DNA from: UBA1672 sp964351365
GTDB taxonomy: Bacteria; Pseudomonadota; Alphaproteobacteria; Micavibrionales; Micavibrionaceae
Reading direction: 5' to 3'
Length of the DNA: 64,000 nucleotides
NCBI GenBank assembly: GCA_964351365.1
Contig: CAYGNP010000001.1
Span: forward strand, 62,001-126,000
Part shown: piece after piece, positions 43,204 to 51,405 of the stretch
Numbering within the stretch: the stretch's first letter is position 1
Layout: each line of letters opens with the position of its first letter
Notes under the pieces: model-generated
What the model saw: the letters and a program-made list of their open reading frames with translations, nothing else
Database searches by the model: none
Told to the model about the DNA's origin: nothing
Made by a program: the position numbers and the translations under genes

Positions 43204-44999
43204 TTTTCCTCCTGCTGGCGGCGCCACATCTGGGCATATATCCCGTCTTTGGCAAGCAGCTCTGTATGTTTTCCACGCTCCATGACGCGGCCTTCATCAA
43301 GAACGAGTATTTCATCGGCGGAGACGACTGTCGAGAGTCTGTGGGCGATGACAAGGGTTGTGCGTCCTTTTGAAACGTCTTTAAGACTTTGCAGGATTTC
43401 CTGCTCGGTTTTGGAATCAAGGGCCGATGTTGCCTCATCGAAGAGCAGAATGGGCGTGTCCTTGAGGATGGTGCGTGCGATGGCGACGCGCTGTTTTTCT
43501 CCGCCGGAGAGCTTGAGGCCGCGCTCGCCGACAAGGGTTTCGTAGCCTTTGGTGAGTTTTTCGATAAAGCCGTCGATGCTCGACATACGTGCCGCGCGGA
43601 TAACTTCTTCCTCGCTGGCCTCTGGTCTGCCGTAGGCGATGTTGTAGCGGATGGTGTCGTTGAACAAAACGGTATCCTGCGGCACGATGCCAATGGCTTT
43701 GCGCAGAGAGCTTTGCGTGATCTCGCGTACGTCCTGTCCATCAATGCGCACCGCGCCCTTAGTGACATCATAGAAGCGGAAGATCAGGCGGCTGATCGTG
43801 GATTTTCCTGCGCCGCTTGGCCCTACTATGGCGATGGTTTTACCGGCTGAGACTTTGAAGGACAGGCCCTTGAGGATATCACGGTCTGGATCGTAGCCAA
43901 AATGCACGTCATCAAATTCGATACTGCCGCCGGTGACGCGCAAATCCAATGCATCTGGTTTGTCTGTAATTTCGCGCTCGATGTTCAGCATGGAGAACAT
44001 ATCATCCATATCGGTTAAAGACTGGCGGATCTGGCGGTAAACAAAGCCAAGGAAGTTTAGCGGGATATAAAGCTGGATCAGGTAAATCACCACAAGGGTA
44101 AAATCGCCGATGCTCATTTTTCCTTCGGCAACGCCGTGCGCGGCCATGTACATGACCAGAACAAGGCCGATTGAGATGATGGCCGACTGGCCAATATTGA
44201 CAACCGAGAGGCTTTGAATCGATTTGACGGCGGCCTTTTGGTAAGATTGCAAAGACACATCATAGCGCGCGGCTTCATGCTGTTCATTTGCAAAATATTT
44301 CACGGTTTCATAGTTAAGCAAGCTGTCGATTGCGCGGGTGTTGGCTTTGGTGTCCTGATCGTTCATTTCCTTGCGGTATTTCAGGCGCCATTCCGTTGTT
44401 ATCAGAGTGAAAGCGATGTACGCTCCGATTGTAAAAAAGGTTATAAAGGCATAGAAAAAGCCGAACATGTACCACAGCACGGCGCAGACCATTACAATTT
44501 CAAGCAGTGTCGGCAGGATGTTGAACAGCATGAAGCTGAGGAGAAATTCGATCCCCTTCACCCCGCGTTCAATGACACGGCTAAGGCCGCCGGTCTGGCG
44601 GTTCATGTGAAAACGCATGGAGAGTGCGTGCAAATGCTCGAAGGTTTCAATCGCGACTTTGCGCATGGCGCCTTGCGCAACATTAACGAAGACGGCCTCG
44701 CGGATCTCGCCGAAAATAATGGATAATGTCCGCACGAACCCGTAACCTATGAGGAGCGCCGTGGGCACAACGAAGATGAGTGTTTCACTGTTTGGTGATG
44801 CCAGCGCCTTGTCCCAACTGCTCATCAGGTCGATGATGTTTTTGTAGATGATGGGTGCGTAAACATTCGCAAGCTTTGAGAGGAACAGGCAAACCATTGC
44901 AATAACAACACGAATGCGTGTTTCACGAGCGTTTTTTGGCCAGAGATATGGCAGCAAGGTTTTTAATGTCTGGATTTCTGAATGATTTTTTGTGCTCAT
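43200..44999 (-). CDS. ABC exporter of the Atm1 / heavy-metal-tolerance family
   Basis: This 599-residue half-transporter has six helices then an ATPase. The membrane part has the Atm1-specific NYETVKYFANEQHEAARYD and LNFLGFVYRQIRQSLTDMDDMF. The nucleotide-binding domain has Walker A GPSGAGKST, Q-loop VPQDTVLF, signature LSGGEKQRVAIAR, Walker B PILLFDEATSALD and H-loop IAHRLSTV. Bacterial Atm1 exports glutathione-linked compounds and metal-glutathione adducts; mitochondrial Atm1 supports cytosolic Fe-S assembly. It is coupled to ggt downstream. No ligand can be read directly. Confidence 0.93.
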   Translation of the reverse strand: MSTKNHSEIQTLKTLLPYLWPKNARETRIRVVIAMVCLFLSKLANVYAPIIYKNIIDLMSSWDKALASPNSETLIFVVPTALLIGYGFVRTLSIIFGEIREAVFVNVAQGAMRKVAIETFEHLHALSMRFHMNRQTGGLSRVIERGVKGIEFLLSFMLFNILPTLLEIVMVCAVLWYMFGFFYAFITFFTIGAYIAFTLITTEWRLKYRKEMNDQDTKANTRAIDSLLNYETVKYFANEQHEAARYDVSLQSYQKAAVKSIQSLSVVNIGQSAIISIGLVLVMYMAAHGVAEGKMSIGDFTLVVIYLIQLYIPLNFLGFVYRQIRQSLTDMDDMFSMLNIEREITDKPDALDLRVTGGSIEFDDVHFGYDPDRDILKGLSFKVSAGKTIAIVGPSGAGKSTISRLIFRFYDVTKGAVRIDGQDVREITQSSLRKAIGIVPQDTVLFNDTIRYNIAYGRPEASEEEVIRAARMSSIDGFIEKLTKGYETLVGERGLKLSGGEKQRVAIARTILKDTPILLFDEATSALDSKTEQEILQSLKDVSKGRTTLVIAHRLSTVVSADEILVLDEGRVMERGKHTELLAKDGIYAQMWRRQQEEK

Positions 45000-45093
45000 G
45001 TTGGGTTGAGTGTTAGCATAAAATTATACGATTGTAATGATATTTCCTTGTGCACAAAAACAATTTTCATATTGGGTTTTAATCTGCGTTTTG

Positions 45094-45102
45094 TGCTATA
45101 AT
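45094..45102 (+). promoter_or_regulatory. Extended -10 promoter upstream of the PodJ-like gene
   Basis: TGCTATAAT gives a perfect -10 with an extended TGn. A TTGGGT hexamer lies 19 bp upstream as a weak -35. The predicted transcript has a leader of about 180 bases. Confidence 0.5.
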
Positions 45103-45127
45103 TTTATGGTTTTTGATAAAAATTTTG

Positions 45128-45158
45128 GGGCTGCACCATATAATCAGCCCGTTTATTT
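45128..45158 (+). terminator. Hairpin with T-rich tail in the leader of the PodJ-like gene
   Basis: GGGCTG (45128-45133) pairs with CAGCCC (45145-45150) and is followed by GTTTATTTTTTA. It lies about 20 bases after the predicted transcription start, so it looks like a leader attenuator or the end of a very short RNA. Confidence 0.4.
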
Positions 45159-45288
45159 TTTATTACTGTCCTCATAATTATCCTTAGAATAAAACTGCAT
45201 AAACGCTTAAAAATCTTGACGTATTTTCCAAAATGCATGAAGAATAGTTGCATCTGCGTGTGAAATTTGGCGAAAGAGTAAAATAGTT

Positions 45289-47730
45289 ATGGGTTTTAAG
45301 AAAACATCCGAGGGCCGCGTTTTTTTCAAAAACCCTGATAATGACGATGACCCTGTTAATAACAGTGCGATTGCGCCTGAGGCGATTGTGCCCAAAGATA
45401 ATGCACAAATTCAAATTCTTCTTTTGCTTAAATCATTAAATGCAAAACTAAAATCTGCAAAGCTTGATCAGGATAAGCTTGCGCAAGAGGTTGAAGTCTA
45501 TAAGGCGACTTTGCGCAAAATTGAGGAAAACAGCGCGGGATCGCGTGCGCCAGCATCCGATAAAAAAATGGGCGAGGCGCAAGAAAAGATCAGAGCTTTG
45601 GAAGCCAAAATTGAGAAGCAGCAAAGTGATTATATTTCTCTGGAGCAGGCCCTTTCACAAAAACAAGTTGAGGTGTCGAAGAAGGCTGCGCGCGTTGAGG
45701 AGCACGTCAAAGGCACTCTCAAGACACTTGATGAAACAAAGGCTTTGGTGCGCGAGCTTGGAGATCAGACAAAAAATCAGGACAGTAAAATTACTGCATT
45801 AAAAAATGATGTGGAGGAGCGTAAAAAAAATATCGAGGCTCTGGTTAAAAAACAAAAAGTTGTTGAAGAGACACAAAAAGAGCACATTGAGAAAATTTCT
45901 GATCAAAATGAGGCTCACGTTTCGCTGATCAGGCGTGTGAGTGAGTCTGAAACGCGGTTTGATAAATTGGATAATAAGCTTGAGGATGCGCGCTCAGATT
46001 ATCTCAAGCTTGATCGCAAAATTGACAAGGTGATTGAAGATCGCGGCAGAATTTTGCGTAAAATTGAACGAATTGAGCTGGCCGTCATTGAAACGCGTGA
46101 TGCCCTGAATGCCAAGGCTATGGTGTTGCTGACGGATCAAGGCGCTGTTGCGGGCGTGAATATGCCGGAGATAGGTGATAACTCTTACCAGAATGATCCG
46201 ATAGCCTTGCAGCGTCGATTGCAGGAAGAAGCAATGATGCCTTGGTGGCGCAAGCCTCTGCGTGTGTCTGCTACCAGCCTCATTATGATGGCCGTGATTG
46301 CTGTTTTAACCGGATGGATTATAAGTGCAGTTCTGACTAGTGCGCCTGTTGAGGACGTCTCGCTCTCTGATGTGCCCGCGCGGACTGTCCGTTTATCATC
46401 ATCCGAGCCACTTCGGGAACCTTTGGATGAACCCACCGAATCGCTAGAGCGTTATGTTGAAGCCCCGCGTGAGCGTGAGCAAGATTTAAGTGCGGCACGG
46501 CCACTGCAGGAGCAAATTGCCGAAGAATCTGTTTATGATAATGCGCTTGATGAGGTTGCAGCGGATAATGCCCCCTTGATTGCGCCTTCTCCGCCACCTA
46601 AACCAGAGGCGCCTGCACCGGCGGTTGATTATGGTATTCGTATTCACAAAGGTGTTAGTGATCCTGCAGAGCTCTCTACGATTGGTTTTGAGAATAAAGA
46701 AGAGTTGATTGAGGCATTCGAGAAGGAGCCCGAGCGCGTTGCGAAAGCAATGAATGATCTTGAACCCTCGAGCTTGACGAGCGATGATAAAGTTATACCC
46801 TCTACAACCGGGCAGGCTGTGAGTGCGCCGGTTGACTTGACCGCACCTGAGATAATTGATGAGGTTACTAGACCTTATCAGATGGCTTCTTATAAAAATG
46901 ATTTAAGGCAGCGTATTCGTCCCGATCCCAAGCTTACTGATGTTGCCAAGAAAATTGAGACGCAGGCGTTTGAAGGTGTCCCTGAGGCACAACATGATAT
47001 GGGCGCAATCTATGTTTCTGGCCATGCACAGATCAAGCAAGATTTAAAGCGCGCTGTACTGTGGTTTACGGAGGCATCGGATAATGGCGTTGCCAATGCA
47101 ACTTACAATTTGGGTGTTTTGTATCATAAGGGGCTTGGGGTGAAGAAAAGCCTTGATAAGGCTATGGACTATTATCTGAATGCGGCGCAGGCCGGGCATC
47201 GTGAGGCACAATATAACCTTGCGATTGCCAATATCGAGGGGGTTGGAACGCCTTATAATCCGGAAAAAGCCAAATTCTATTTTGAAAAAGCGGCAAATCA
47301 GGGCGTAACGGAGGCGGCGTATAATTTGGGGCTTATTTATGAGAATGGTTTGCTTGGTAAGTCAGAGCCAGGTAAGGCTCTTTCATGGTATAAGTACGCA
47401 GCGGATCAAGGGAGTCCCGAGGCCCAGAGCGCGCTTGAGCAGCTTGCCAATTCGCTCAGCATAAGTATCGAGGATGTAAATACGATTGTTGATAATGTTC
47501 GTGGCTCTGATGCTCGCGCTACTGAAGGTGGTAAGGATCAAAATGTGGTCTATCAGATACAAAAAGCGCTTAAGGAGCGTGGATTTTATCCTGGGCCAGT
47601 GGATGGTGTGATTGGGCCTGTTACGCGCAGCTCCATTCGTGCGTATCAGCTCTCTGCGGATTTGACAATAGACGGTGAACCAACACCTCAGCTTTTAGAT
47701 GTTTTGAAAACAGAGCCCGCGGCCTATTAA
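45289..47730 (+). CDS. PodJ-like polar organizer: coiled coil, membrane helix, Sel1 repeats, peptidoglycan-binding domain
   Basis: The 813-residue protein is laid out as in alphaproteobacterial PodJ. It has a basic N-terminus (MGFKKTSEGRVFFKNP), a long cytoplasmic coiled coil (about residues 40-285), a single membrane helix (about 324-347, ATSLIMMAVIAVLTGWII), an acidic/Pro-rich periplasmic linker, four to five Sel1-type TPR repeats (about 554-724, for example NATYNLGVLYHKGLGVKKSL), and a PG_binding_1 domain (about 750-809, with GFYPGPVDGVIGPVTRSSI). PodJ recruits polarity and division factors to one cell pole. The coiled coil is shorter than in Caulobacter, so call it PodJ-like. It has its own promoter region and ends 5 bp from the next gene (tail to tail). 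Confidence 0.82.
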   Translation: MGFKKTSEGRVFFKNPDNDDDPVNNSAIAPEAIVPKDNAQIQILLLLKSLNAKLKSAKLDQDKLAQEVEVYKATLRKIEENSAGSRAPASDKKMGEAQEKIRALEAKIEKQQSDYISLEQALSQKQVEVSKKAARVEEHVKGTLKTLDETKALVRELGDQTKNQDSKITALKNDVEERKKNIEALVKKQKVVEETQKEHIEKISDQNEAHVSLIRRVSESETRFDKLDNKLEDARSDYLKLDRKIDKVIEDRGRILRKIERIELAVIETRDALNAKAMVLLTDQGAVAGVNMPEIGDNSYQNDPIALQRRLQEEAMMPWWRKPLRVSATSLIMMAVIAVLTGWIISAVLTSAPVEDVSLSDVPARTVRLSSSEPLREPLDEPTESLERYVEAPREREQDLSAARPLQEQIAEESVYDNALDEVAADNAPLIAPSPPPKPEAPAPAVDYGIRIHKGVSDPAELSTIGFENKEELIEAFEKEPERVAKAMNDLEPSSLTSDDKVIPSTTGQAVSAPVDLTAPEIIDEVTRPYQMASYKNDLRQRIRPDPKLTDVAKKIETQAFEGVPEAQHDMGAIYVSGHAQIKQDLKRAVLWFTEASDNGVANATYNLGVLYHKGLGVKKSLDKAMDYYLNAAQAGHREAQYNLAIANIEGVGTPYNPEKAKFYFEKAANQGVTEAAYNLGLIYENGLLGKSEPGKALSWYKYAADQGSPEAQSALEQLANSLSISIEDVNTIVDNVRGSDARATEGGKDQNVVYQIQKALKERGFYPGPVDGVIGPVTRSSIRAYQLSADLTIDGEPTPQLLDVLKTEPAAY

Positions 47731-47735
47731 GTATA

Positions 47736-48371
47736 TTAATGGGCGTAATTACCGCTGAGCTTTATGAGTTCGGCCTCAATTGATTTGCACTTTTCGTCCT
47801 TGTTCATGCAAATCACGGCACTCACCGCCAGTTGGTACATGTTTAAATCTGGAGGAACCTCAGTTTGCTCAGTTGTATCCGAGATATGGTTTATACATTC
47901 AGTGAGTGCGCTTTTCATGGCATATGCAGGAACATCAATTTCTGCAGCCGCCGTTGCGGCGGCACAATGCTGCTTTAGAGGCTCCAGAGCATCTCCATGC
48001 CCTGCTTTTTCAAGCCTATCTGAATAGTCGGTTGCCATTGTATGTGATAAAACAGCAAGTGATTGAAGGCACGGCTTTTCTTCCCAAATATTAGGGCAAT
48101 TCTGGGAAATTTTTAGCATAAATGGCAAAGCAGAAAGGTCGAACTGTTTAGAGTCCTCTTTTACTGATTTTTCCAAATCCTGTTTTGATGGCGGATCTTT
48201 GCGGTCTTTATACCCTTGGTTCCATATAGATTTTCTTTTAGGCTCTTGATCTTTAATATTTTCTTGTGTGGACTTGGTATCGGGCGATGATAAATCTTGG
48301 GCACAAAGTGGGTGCTGGAATGAAAACAATGTTGTCATTAGGAGTAGAAAGTTCACAGCTATCTTTGGCAT
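47736..48371 (-). CDS. Unrecognised exported protein
   Basis: This 211-residue protein is read from ATG 48371, which has GAGG upstream; a longer in-frame start lacks support. It has a signal peptide (MPKIAVNFLLLMTTLFSF followed by HPLCA). A charged linker with QEPKRKSIWNQGYKDRKDPP leads to a helical domain containing six cysteines, some likely forming disulfides (CPNIWEEKPCLQSL, KQHCAAATAAA, TECINHISD, VICMNKDEKCKSIE). The family is not recognised. It converges on the PodJ-like gene. Confidence 0.78.
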   Translation of the reverse strand: MPKIAVNFLLLMTTLFSFQHPLCAQDLSSPDTKSTQENIKDQEPKRKSIWNQGYKDRKDPPSKQDLEKSVKEDSKQFDLSALPFMLKISQNCPNIWEEKPCLQSLAVLSHTMATDYSDRLEKAGHGDALEPLKQHCAAATAAAEIDVPAYAMKSALTECINHISDTTEQTEVPPDLNMYQLAVSAVICMNKDEKCKSIEAELIKLSGNYAH

Positions 48372-48442
48372 TTTAAATCCTCTTGGAGCATTGACATTCG
48401 CATAGCAAATATGTGACTGATAGATGAAGGATAGTAGCACGC

Positions 48443-48613
48443 ATGGATAATGTAAAAGAAGAAAAAAAAATATTTAGCGTATTGCGTTCATTTCGCTTTA
48501 AGAAACCTGTTGGCCGCGTTTTTTGGGTTTGGGTCGGGTATCAGGCCATCAAGGGGACTTTAACCCTTAGTTTCATCTGGATACCGCTTTTTTACGTTTG
48601 GTGGGTTTCATAA
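48443..48613 (+). CDS. 56-residue membrane-associated small protein upstream of the FNT transporter
   Basis: ATG 48443 to TAA 48613. It has a charged start (MDNVKEEKKIF), a basic middle (RSFRFKKPVGRVF), and a Trp/aromatic-rich hydrophobic end in two segments (WVWVGYQAI and LTLSFIWIPLFYVWWV). The TAA is one base from the ATG of the transporter gene, so translation is probably coupled. GAAGGA lies about 11 bases upstream. No family recognised. A helper or subunit of the channel is a reasonable guess. Confidence 0.65.
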   Translation: MDNVKEEKKIFSVLRSFRFKKPVGRVFWVWVGYQAIKGTLTLSFIWIPLFYVWWVS

Positions 48614-48614
48614 A

Positions 48615-49403
48615 ATGAGCAATGGCGCAGATGATATTGATAAAAAGATGCGCCTGGCATCTCCGACGATTTATGAAATTATATCCAGTGAAGGTGAGGA
48701 GGAGCTTGCGCGGCCCCTGCACTCTTTAGGATGGTCGGGGTTTGTTGCGGGTCTGTGTATCAGTTTCTCGCTGTTTTGTGAGGGGTATCTGCGTTATAAT
48801 CTGCCGGAGAGTGCGCATAATTTCCTCATTGAGAATATTGGTTATACCTTCGGGTTTGTCATTGTTATCATGGCGCGCCTGCAGTTATTTACCGAAAACA
48901 CGATTACTGTGGTTCTTCCGGTTTTTGAAAAGCGCACAAGCCGCAATTTCAATAAAATGATTACGCTATGGGGCGTTGTGATGCTTACGAACTTTATGGG
49001 AACCTTTGTTGCAGCGCTTTTGGTTACAAAGCTCAGCTTTGTAACACCTGAGCAGCTCGCGGTATTTACGGAGATATCGCGTCATGCCGTTGTTCAGGAT
49101 TTTTCGTATGTGTTTCAGATGGCTATACCGGCGGGTTTTCTCATTGCCTGCCTTGTCTGGATGCTGCCCAGCAGCCGTGGGAGTGAGATCTGGGTGATTA
49201 TGCTCATGACCTATATTATTGCAATCGGGGATTTTGCGCATATCGTCGCAGGCTCTGCCGAGGCCTTTATGCTGATTTTACAAGGGCAGATAGGGTTTGC
49301 GCAATGTTTGGGTTATCTTGCGGCGGCGGCGGCGGGCAATATCGTCGGGGGCACATTCCTGTTCGCCCTTTTTGCCTATAATCAGGTAAAAAACGAGCGC
49401 TAG
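48615..49403 (+). CDS. Formate/nitrite transporter (FNT) family protein, YfdC-like
   Basis: This 262-residue membrane protein has six or seven helices. It shows the FNT fold with LGWSGFVAGLCISFSLF in the first helix, the loop region YTFGFVIVIMARLQLFTENT (like GR-QLFTENT of the YfdC subgroup), and AIGDFAHIVAGSAEAF with the conserved histidine region. FNT channels pass small monocarboxylates or nitrite. The YfdC group has no firm substrate. It begins one base after the 56-residue protein gene. Confidence 0.88.
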   Translation: MSNGADDIDKKMRLASPTIYEIISSEGEEELARPLHSLGWSGFVAGLCISFSLFCEGYLRYNLPESAHNFLIENIGYTFGFVIVIMARLQLFTENTITVVLPVFEKRTSRNFNKMITLWGVVMLTNFMGTFVAALLVTKLSFVTPEQLAVFTEISRHAVVQDFSYVFQMAIPAGFLIACLVWMLPSSRGSEIWVIMLMTYIIAIGDFAHIVAGSAEAFMLILQGQIGFAQCLGYLAAAAAGNIVGGTFLFALFAYNQVKNER

Positions 49404-49810
49404 AGATTTTTCTTTTGCAATTTTGGAAAAATTGATATACTTACTCCTAACGCACGTGTCTCTGGCCGATCTCTTTTGATCTTATGGTTATGCAACGGCG
49501 TAAACAATTTTGGACCGGGGCGGATGTCATAAATCCCAACCTTAGAGATTTGAAAGGGTTTACGTTATGAAACGTAATGTTGCTACTGGCTGGGGACAAA
49601 ATAATCCCCACATTGTATTGAAATCATCGTTGATGTCTCTGGCCTGTATAGGCAGAGCACACGGGGGCTCGTCCCTCACTTTGGATATCATGTTTTAAGG
49701 CATCCGCGCTTGTTCGATAAAAACGGGCAAGCGCTGGTTGGTTTTTCTTATTCCGGAAGAGCCAATCGTTTACTTGCCTTTAAAATTTTGACCAAGGAAG
49801 GATGTTCACT
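49404..49810 (+). promoter_or_regulatory. Long leader of the ornithine decarboxylase gene, candidate speF-type RNA
   Basis: The 398-407-bp gap is too long for a simple promoter. A promoter-like pair TTGCAA (49415) and TATACT (49436-49441) sits at its start, so nearly all of it would be transcribed. An 11-mer TGTCTCTGGCC occurs twice (49457-49467 and 49634-49644). A strong hairpin forms from GCGCTTG (49706) and CAAGCGC (49728). In alphaproteobacteria a conserved RNA motif of this size, called speF, precedes ornithine decarboxylase genes (known). Membership here is inferred from position, length and structure. The start ATG of the enzyme (49811) has AAGGAAGG nine bases upstream. Confidence 0.6.
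49567..49698 (+). CDS. Possible 43-residue leader peptide within the ODC leader
   Basis: An ATG with GGG about nine bases upstream opens 43 codons to TAA (49696-49698), starting MKRNVATGWGQNNPH. It ends 7 bases before the large hairpin at 49706-49734. Some ornithine decarboxylase leaders encode a regulatory peptide (enterobacterial speFL). The sequence does not resemble that peptide, so this may be chance. Confidence 0.3.
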   Translation: MKRNVATGWGQNNPHIVLKSSLMSLACIGRAHGGSSLTLDIMF

Positions 49811-50992
49811 ATGAACGCTGTTTTACCGTTTTTACAAAATAAAGCACGCAAACAAAACGTGCCCCCGTTTTTCAAAGATGTACGCGATGTCGTTGGTACT
49901 CTTAAGCCCTGCGTGCCAACTTATGTGCTTAACCCTGCGCAGATTGCGCAAACGGCTACGCATTTTATGACGCAGTTTCCGGGCAAAACCCTGTTTGCGG
50001 TTAAAACCAATCCACACAGGGCGGTGATTGAGACCCTGGCGCGCGCAGGTATGACGGCCTTTGATGTGGCCTCTTTACCAGAAATTCAGCTTGTGCATTC
50101 GATTGCCCCGGATGCGGAGCTGTTCTTTATGCATACCGTTAAAGCGCCGGAGACGATCCGCATTGCCTATTTCGATTACGGCGTGCGTAATTTCTCGCTT
50201 GATCATGAGGACGAGCTTGCGAAAATCATAGATGCTACGGGTCATGCAGATGATTTGACCTTGTTTGTGCGTGTGGCTTTGCCGAAAAATGACAATGCCG
50301 CGATTGATTTTTCCAGCAAATTCGGCGCGCTTCCGGCTGAGGCGATTACGCTTTTGCAAAAGGTTCGTCCGCATGCCAAAAAGCTTGGCGTTTGTTTCCA
50401 TGTTGGCACGCAAACCGCGGATGCGGGCTCGTATGGTAATGCGATTAACACCATCAAGGGTATTATCCGCGATTGTGGTGTGCGTGTTGATGCGCTTGAT
50501 ATTGGCGGCGGGTTTCCTGTGCCGTATGAGGGCGAGGATGTGCCGAGCATTACAAGCTGCTTGAATGTCGTCAAAACAGCGCTTTACCATGCGGGGCTGG
50601 ATCATCTTGAGCTGCTGGCCGAACCGGGGCGCTGCCTTGTGGCGCAAGGCGGATCGTTGATTGTGCGGGTGGAGCTGCGCAAGGGTGATTTGCTCTATAT
50701 CAATGATGGCACGTATGGCGGCTTATTTGATGCTGGCTCGCAGCTGCGTACGCCCTTCCCTGTTCAGGCGCTGCGCCCGGATGGAGGATTTTCAGGTGCG
50801 CCTGAGGCGTTCCGTCTTGCGGGGCCGACCTGTGACAGCCTTGATATGATGGAGGGGCCGTTCATGCTGCCCGCCGATATCAAGACAGGCGACTGGATCG
50901 AGATCAAGAATACCGGCGCGTATAGTCAGGCTTTGCGCACGGATTTCAATGGCTTTGGTGTTTGTGAAACGGTGTTTGTTCAAAGCCACTAG
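49811..50992 (+). CDS. Ornithine decarboxylase (group IV, alanine-racemase fold)
   Basis: This 393-residue PLP enzyme starts at ATG 49811, set by AAGGAAGG nine bases upstream; ATG 49802 has no spacing. Features are the PLP lysine in LFAVKTNPHRAV, the FDVASLPEIQLV segment, the His in CFHVGTQTADAGSYGNAI, glycine-rich IGGGFPVPYEG, AEPGRCLVAQGG and the ODC-type cysteine motif GPTCDSLDMMEGPFMLP. It makes putrescine from ornithine; some homologues also accept lysine. Gene partners for carboxyspermidine synthesis lie just downstream. An intrinsic terminator follows. Confidence 0.93.
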   Translation: MNAVLPFLQNKARKQNVPPFFKDVRDVVGTLKPCVPTYVLNPAQIAQTATHFMTQFPGKTLFAVKTNPHRAVIETLARAGMTAFDVASLPEIQLVHSIAPDAELFFMHTVKAPETIRIAYFDYGVRNFSLDHEDELAKIIDATGHADDLTLFVRVALPKNDNAAIDFSSKFGALPAEAITLLQKVRPHAKKLGVCFHVGTQTADAGSYGNAINTIKGIIRDCGVRVDALDIGGGFPVPYEGEDVPSITSCLNVVKTALYHAGLDHLELLAEPGRCLVAQGGSLIVRVELRKGDLLYINDGTYGGLFDAGSQLRTPFPVQALRPDGGFSGAPEAFRLAGPTCDSLDMMEGPFMLPADIKTGDWIEIKNTGAYSQALRTDFNGFGVCETVFVQSH

Positions 50993-50998
50993 ATAGTT

Positions 50999-51031
50999 GG
51001 GTTCTCCCAATGTAAGGAGAACCCCTTTTTT
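50999..51031 (+). terminator. Strong intrinsic terminator after ornithine decarboxylase
   Basis: GGGTTCTCC (50999-51007) pairs with GGAGAACCC (51016-51024) around an 8-nt loop and is followed by a C and six T residues. It also faces the convergent zinc-finger-like gene. Confidence 0.92.
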
Positions 51032-51033
51032 GT

Positions 51034-51333
51034 TTAAAAATCAAATAAATCAAAAACTTCGGAAAAGGCGCTCTTCTTTTTTCTGTGTTTTCCTTTTTGG
51101 TATGGTTCGTCGTGGTAGCGTTCCTGGAATTTTTCCTTGTGTTGCGGAGCGATATATTGTGACATTTGCTGTTGCTCCTGGCTTACTGCATTTTGAATAG
51201 CTGCCATAATTTTTTCAAGCTCACCTTTATCAAGCCATATTCCGCCTGTCGTCGGGCATACGTCAAACTCTACTCCGTAACGGTTAATTTGCTGCATCGG
51301 TTCGCCGCTAATGGGGGATGTTAGAAGGGGCAT
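51034..51333 (-). CDS. TFIIB-type zinc-finger-like small protein with lost zinc ligands
   Basis: This 99-residue protein has the plan of zf-TFIIB (COG3809-like) proteins: a short N-terminal knuckle, then YGVEFDVCPTTGGIWLDKGEL, then a Gln-rich helical tail and a basic end. In normal family members two CPxC knuckles bind zinc. Here the first reads SPIS and the second CPTT, leaving only one of four cysteines. The GGIWLDKGELEKI part is fully conserved, so the fold seems kept without zinc. Function unknown. Converges on the ODC terminator. Confidence 0.82.
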   Translation of the reverse strand: MPLLTSPISGEPMQQINRYGVEFDVCPTTGGIWLDKGELEKIMAAIQNAVSQEQQQMSQYIAPQHKEKFQERYHDEPYQKGKHRKKKSAFSEVFDLFDF

Positions 51334-51405
51334 TGTGATCTCCTCAAATATGGATTAACGTTTATTGTCTATACCGTACCAAAAAGGTACTGCATTTCAA
51401 GAGAA

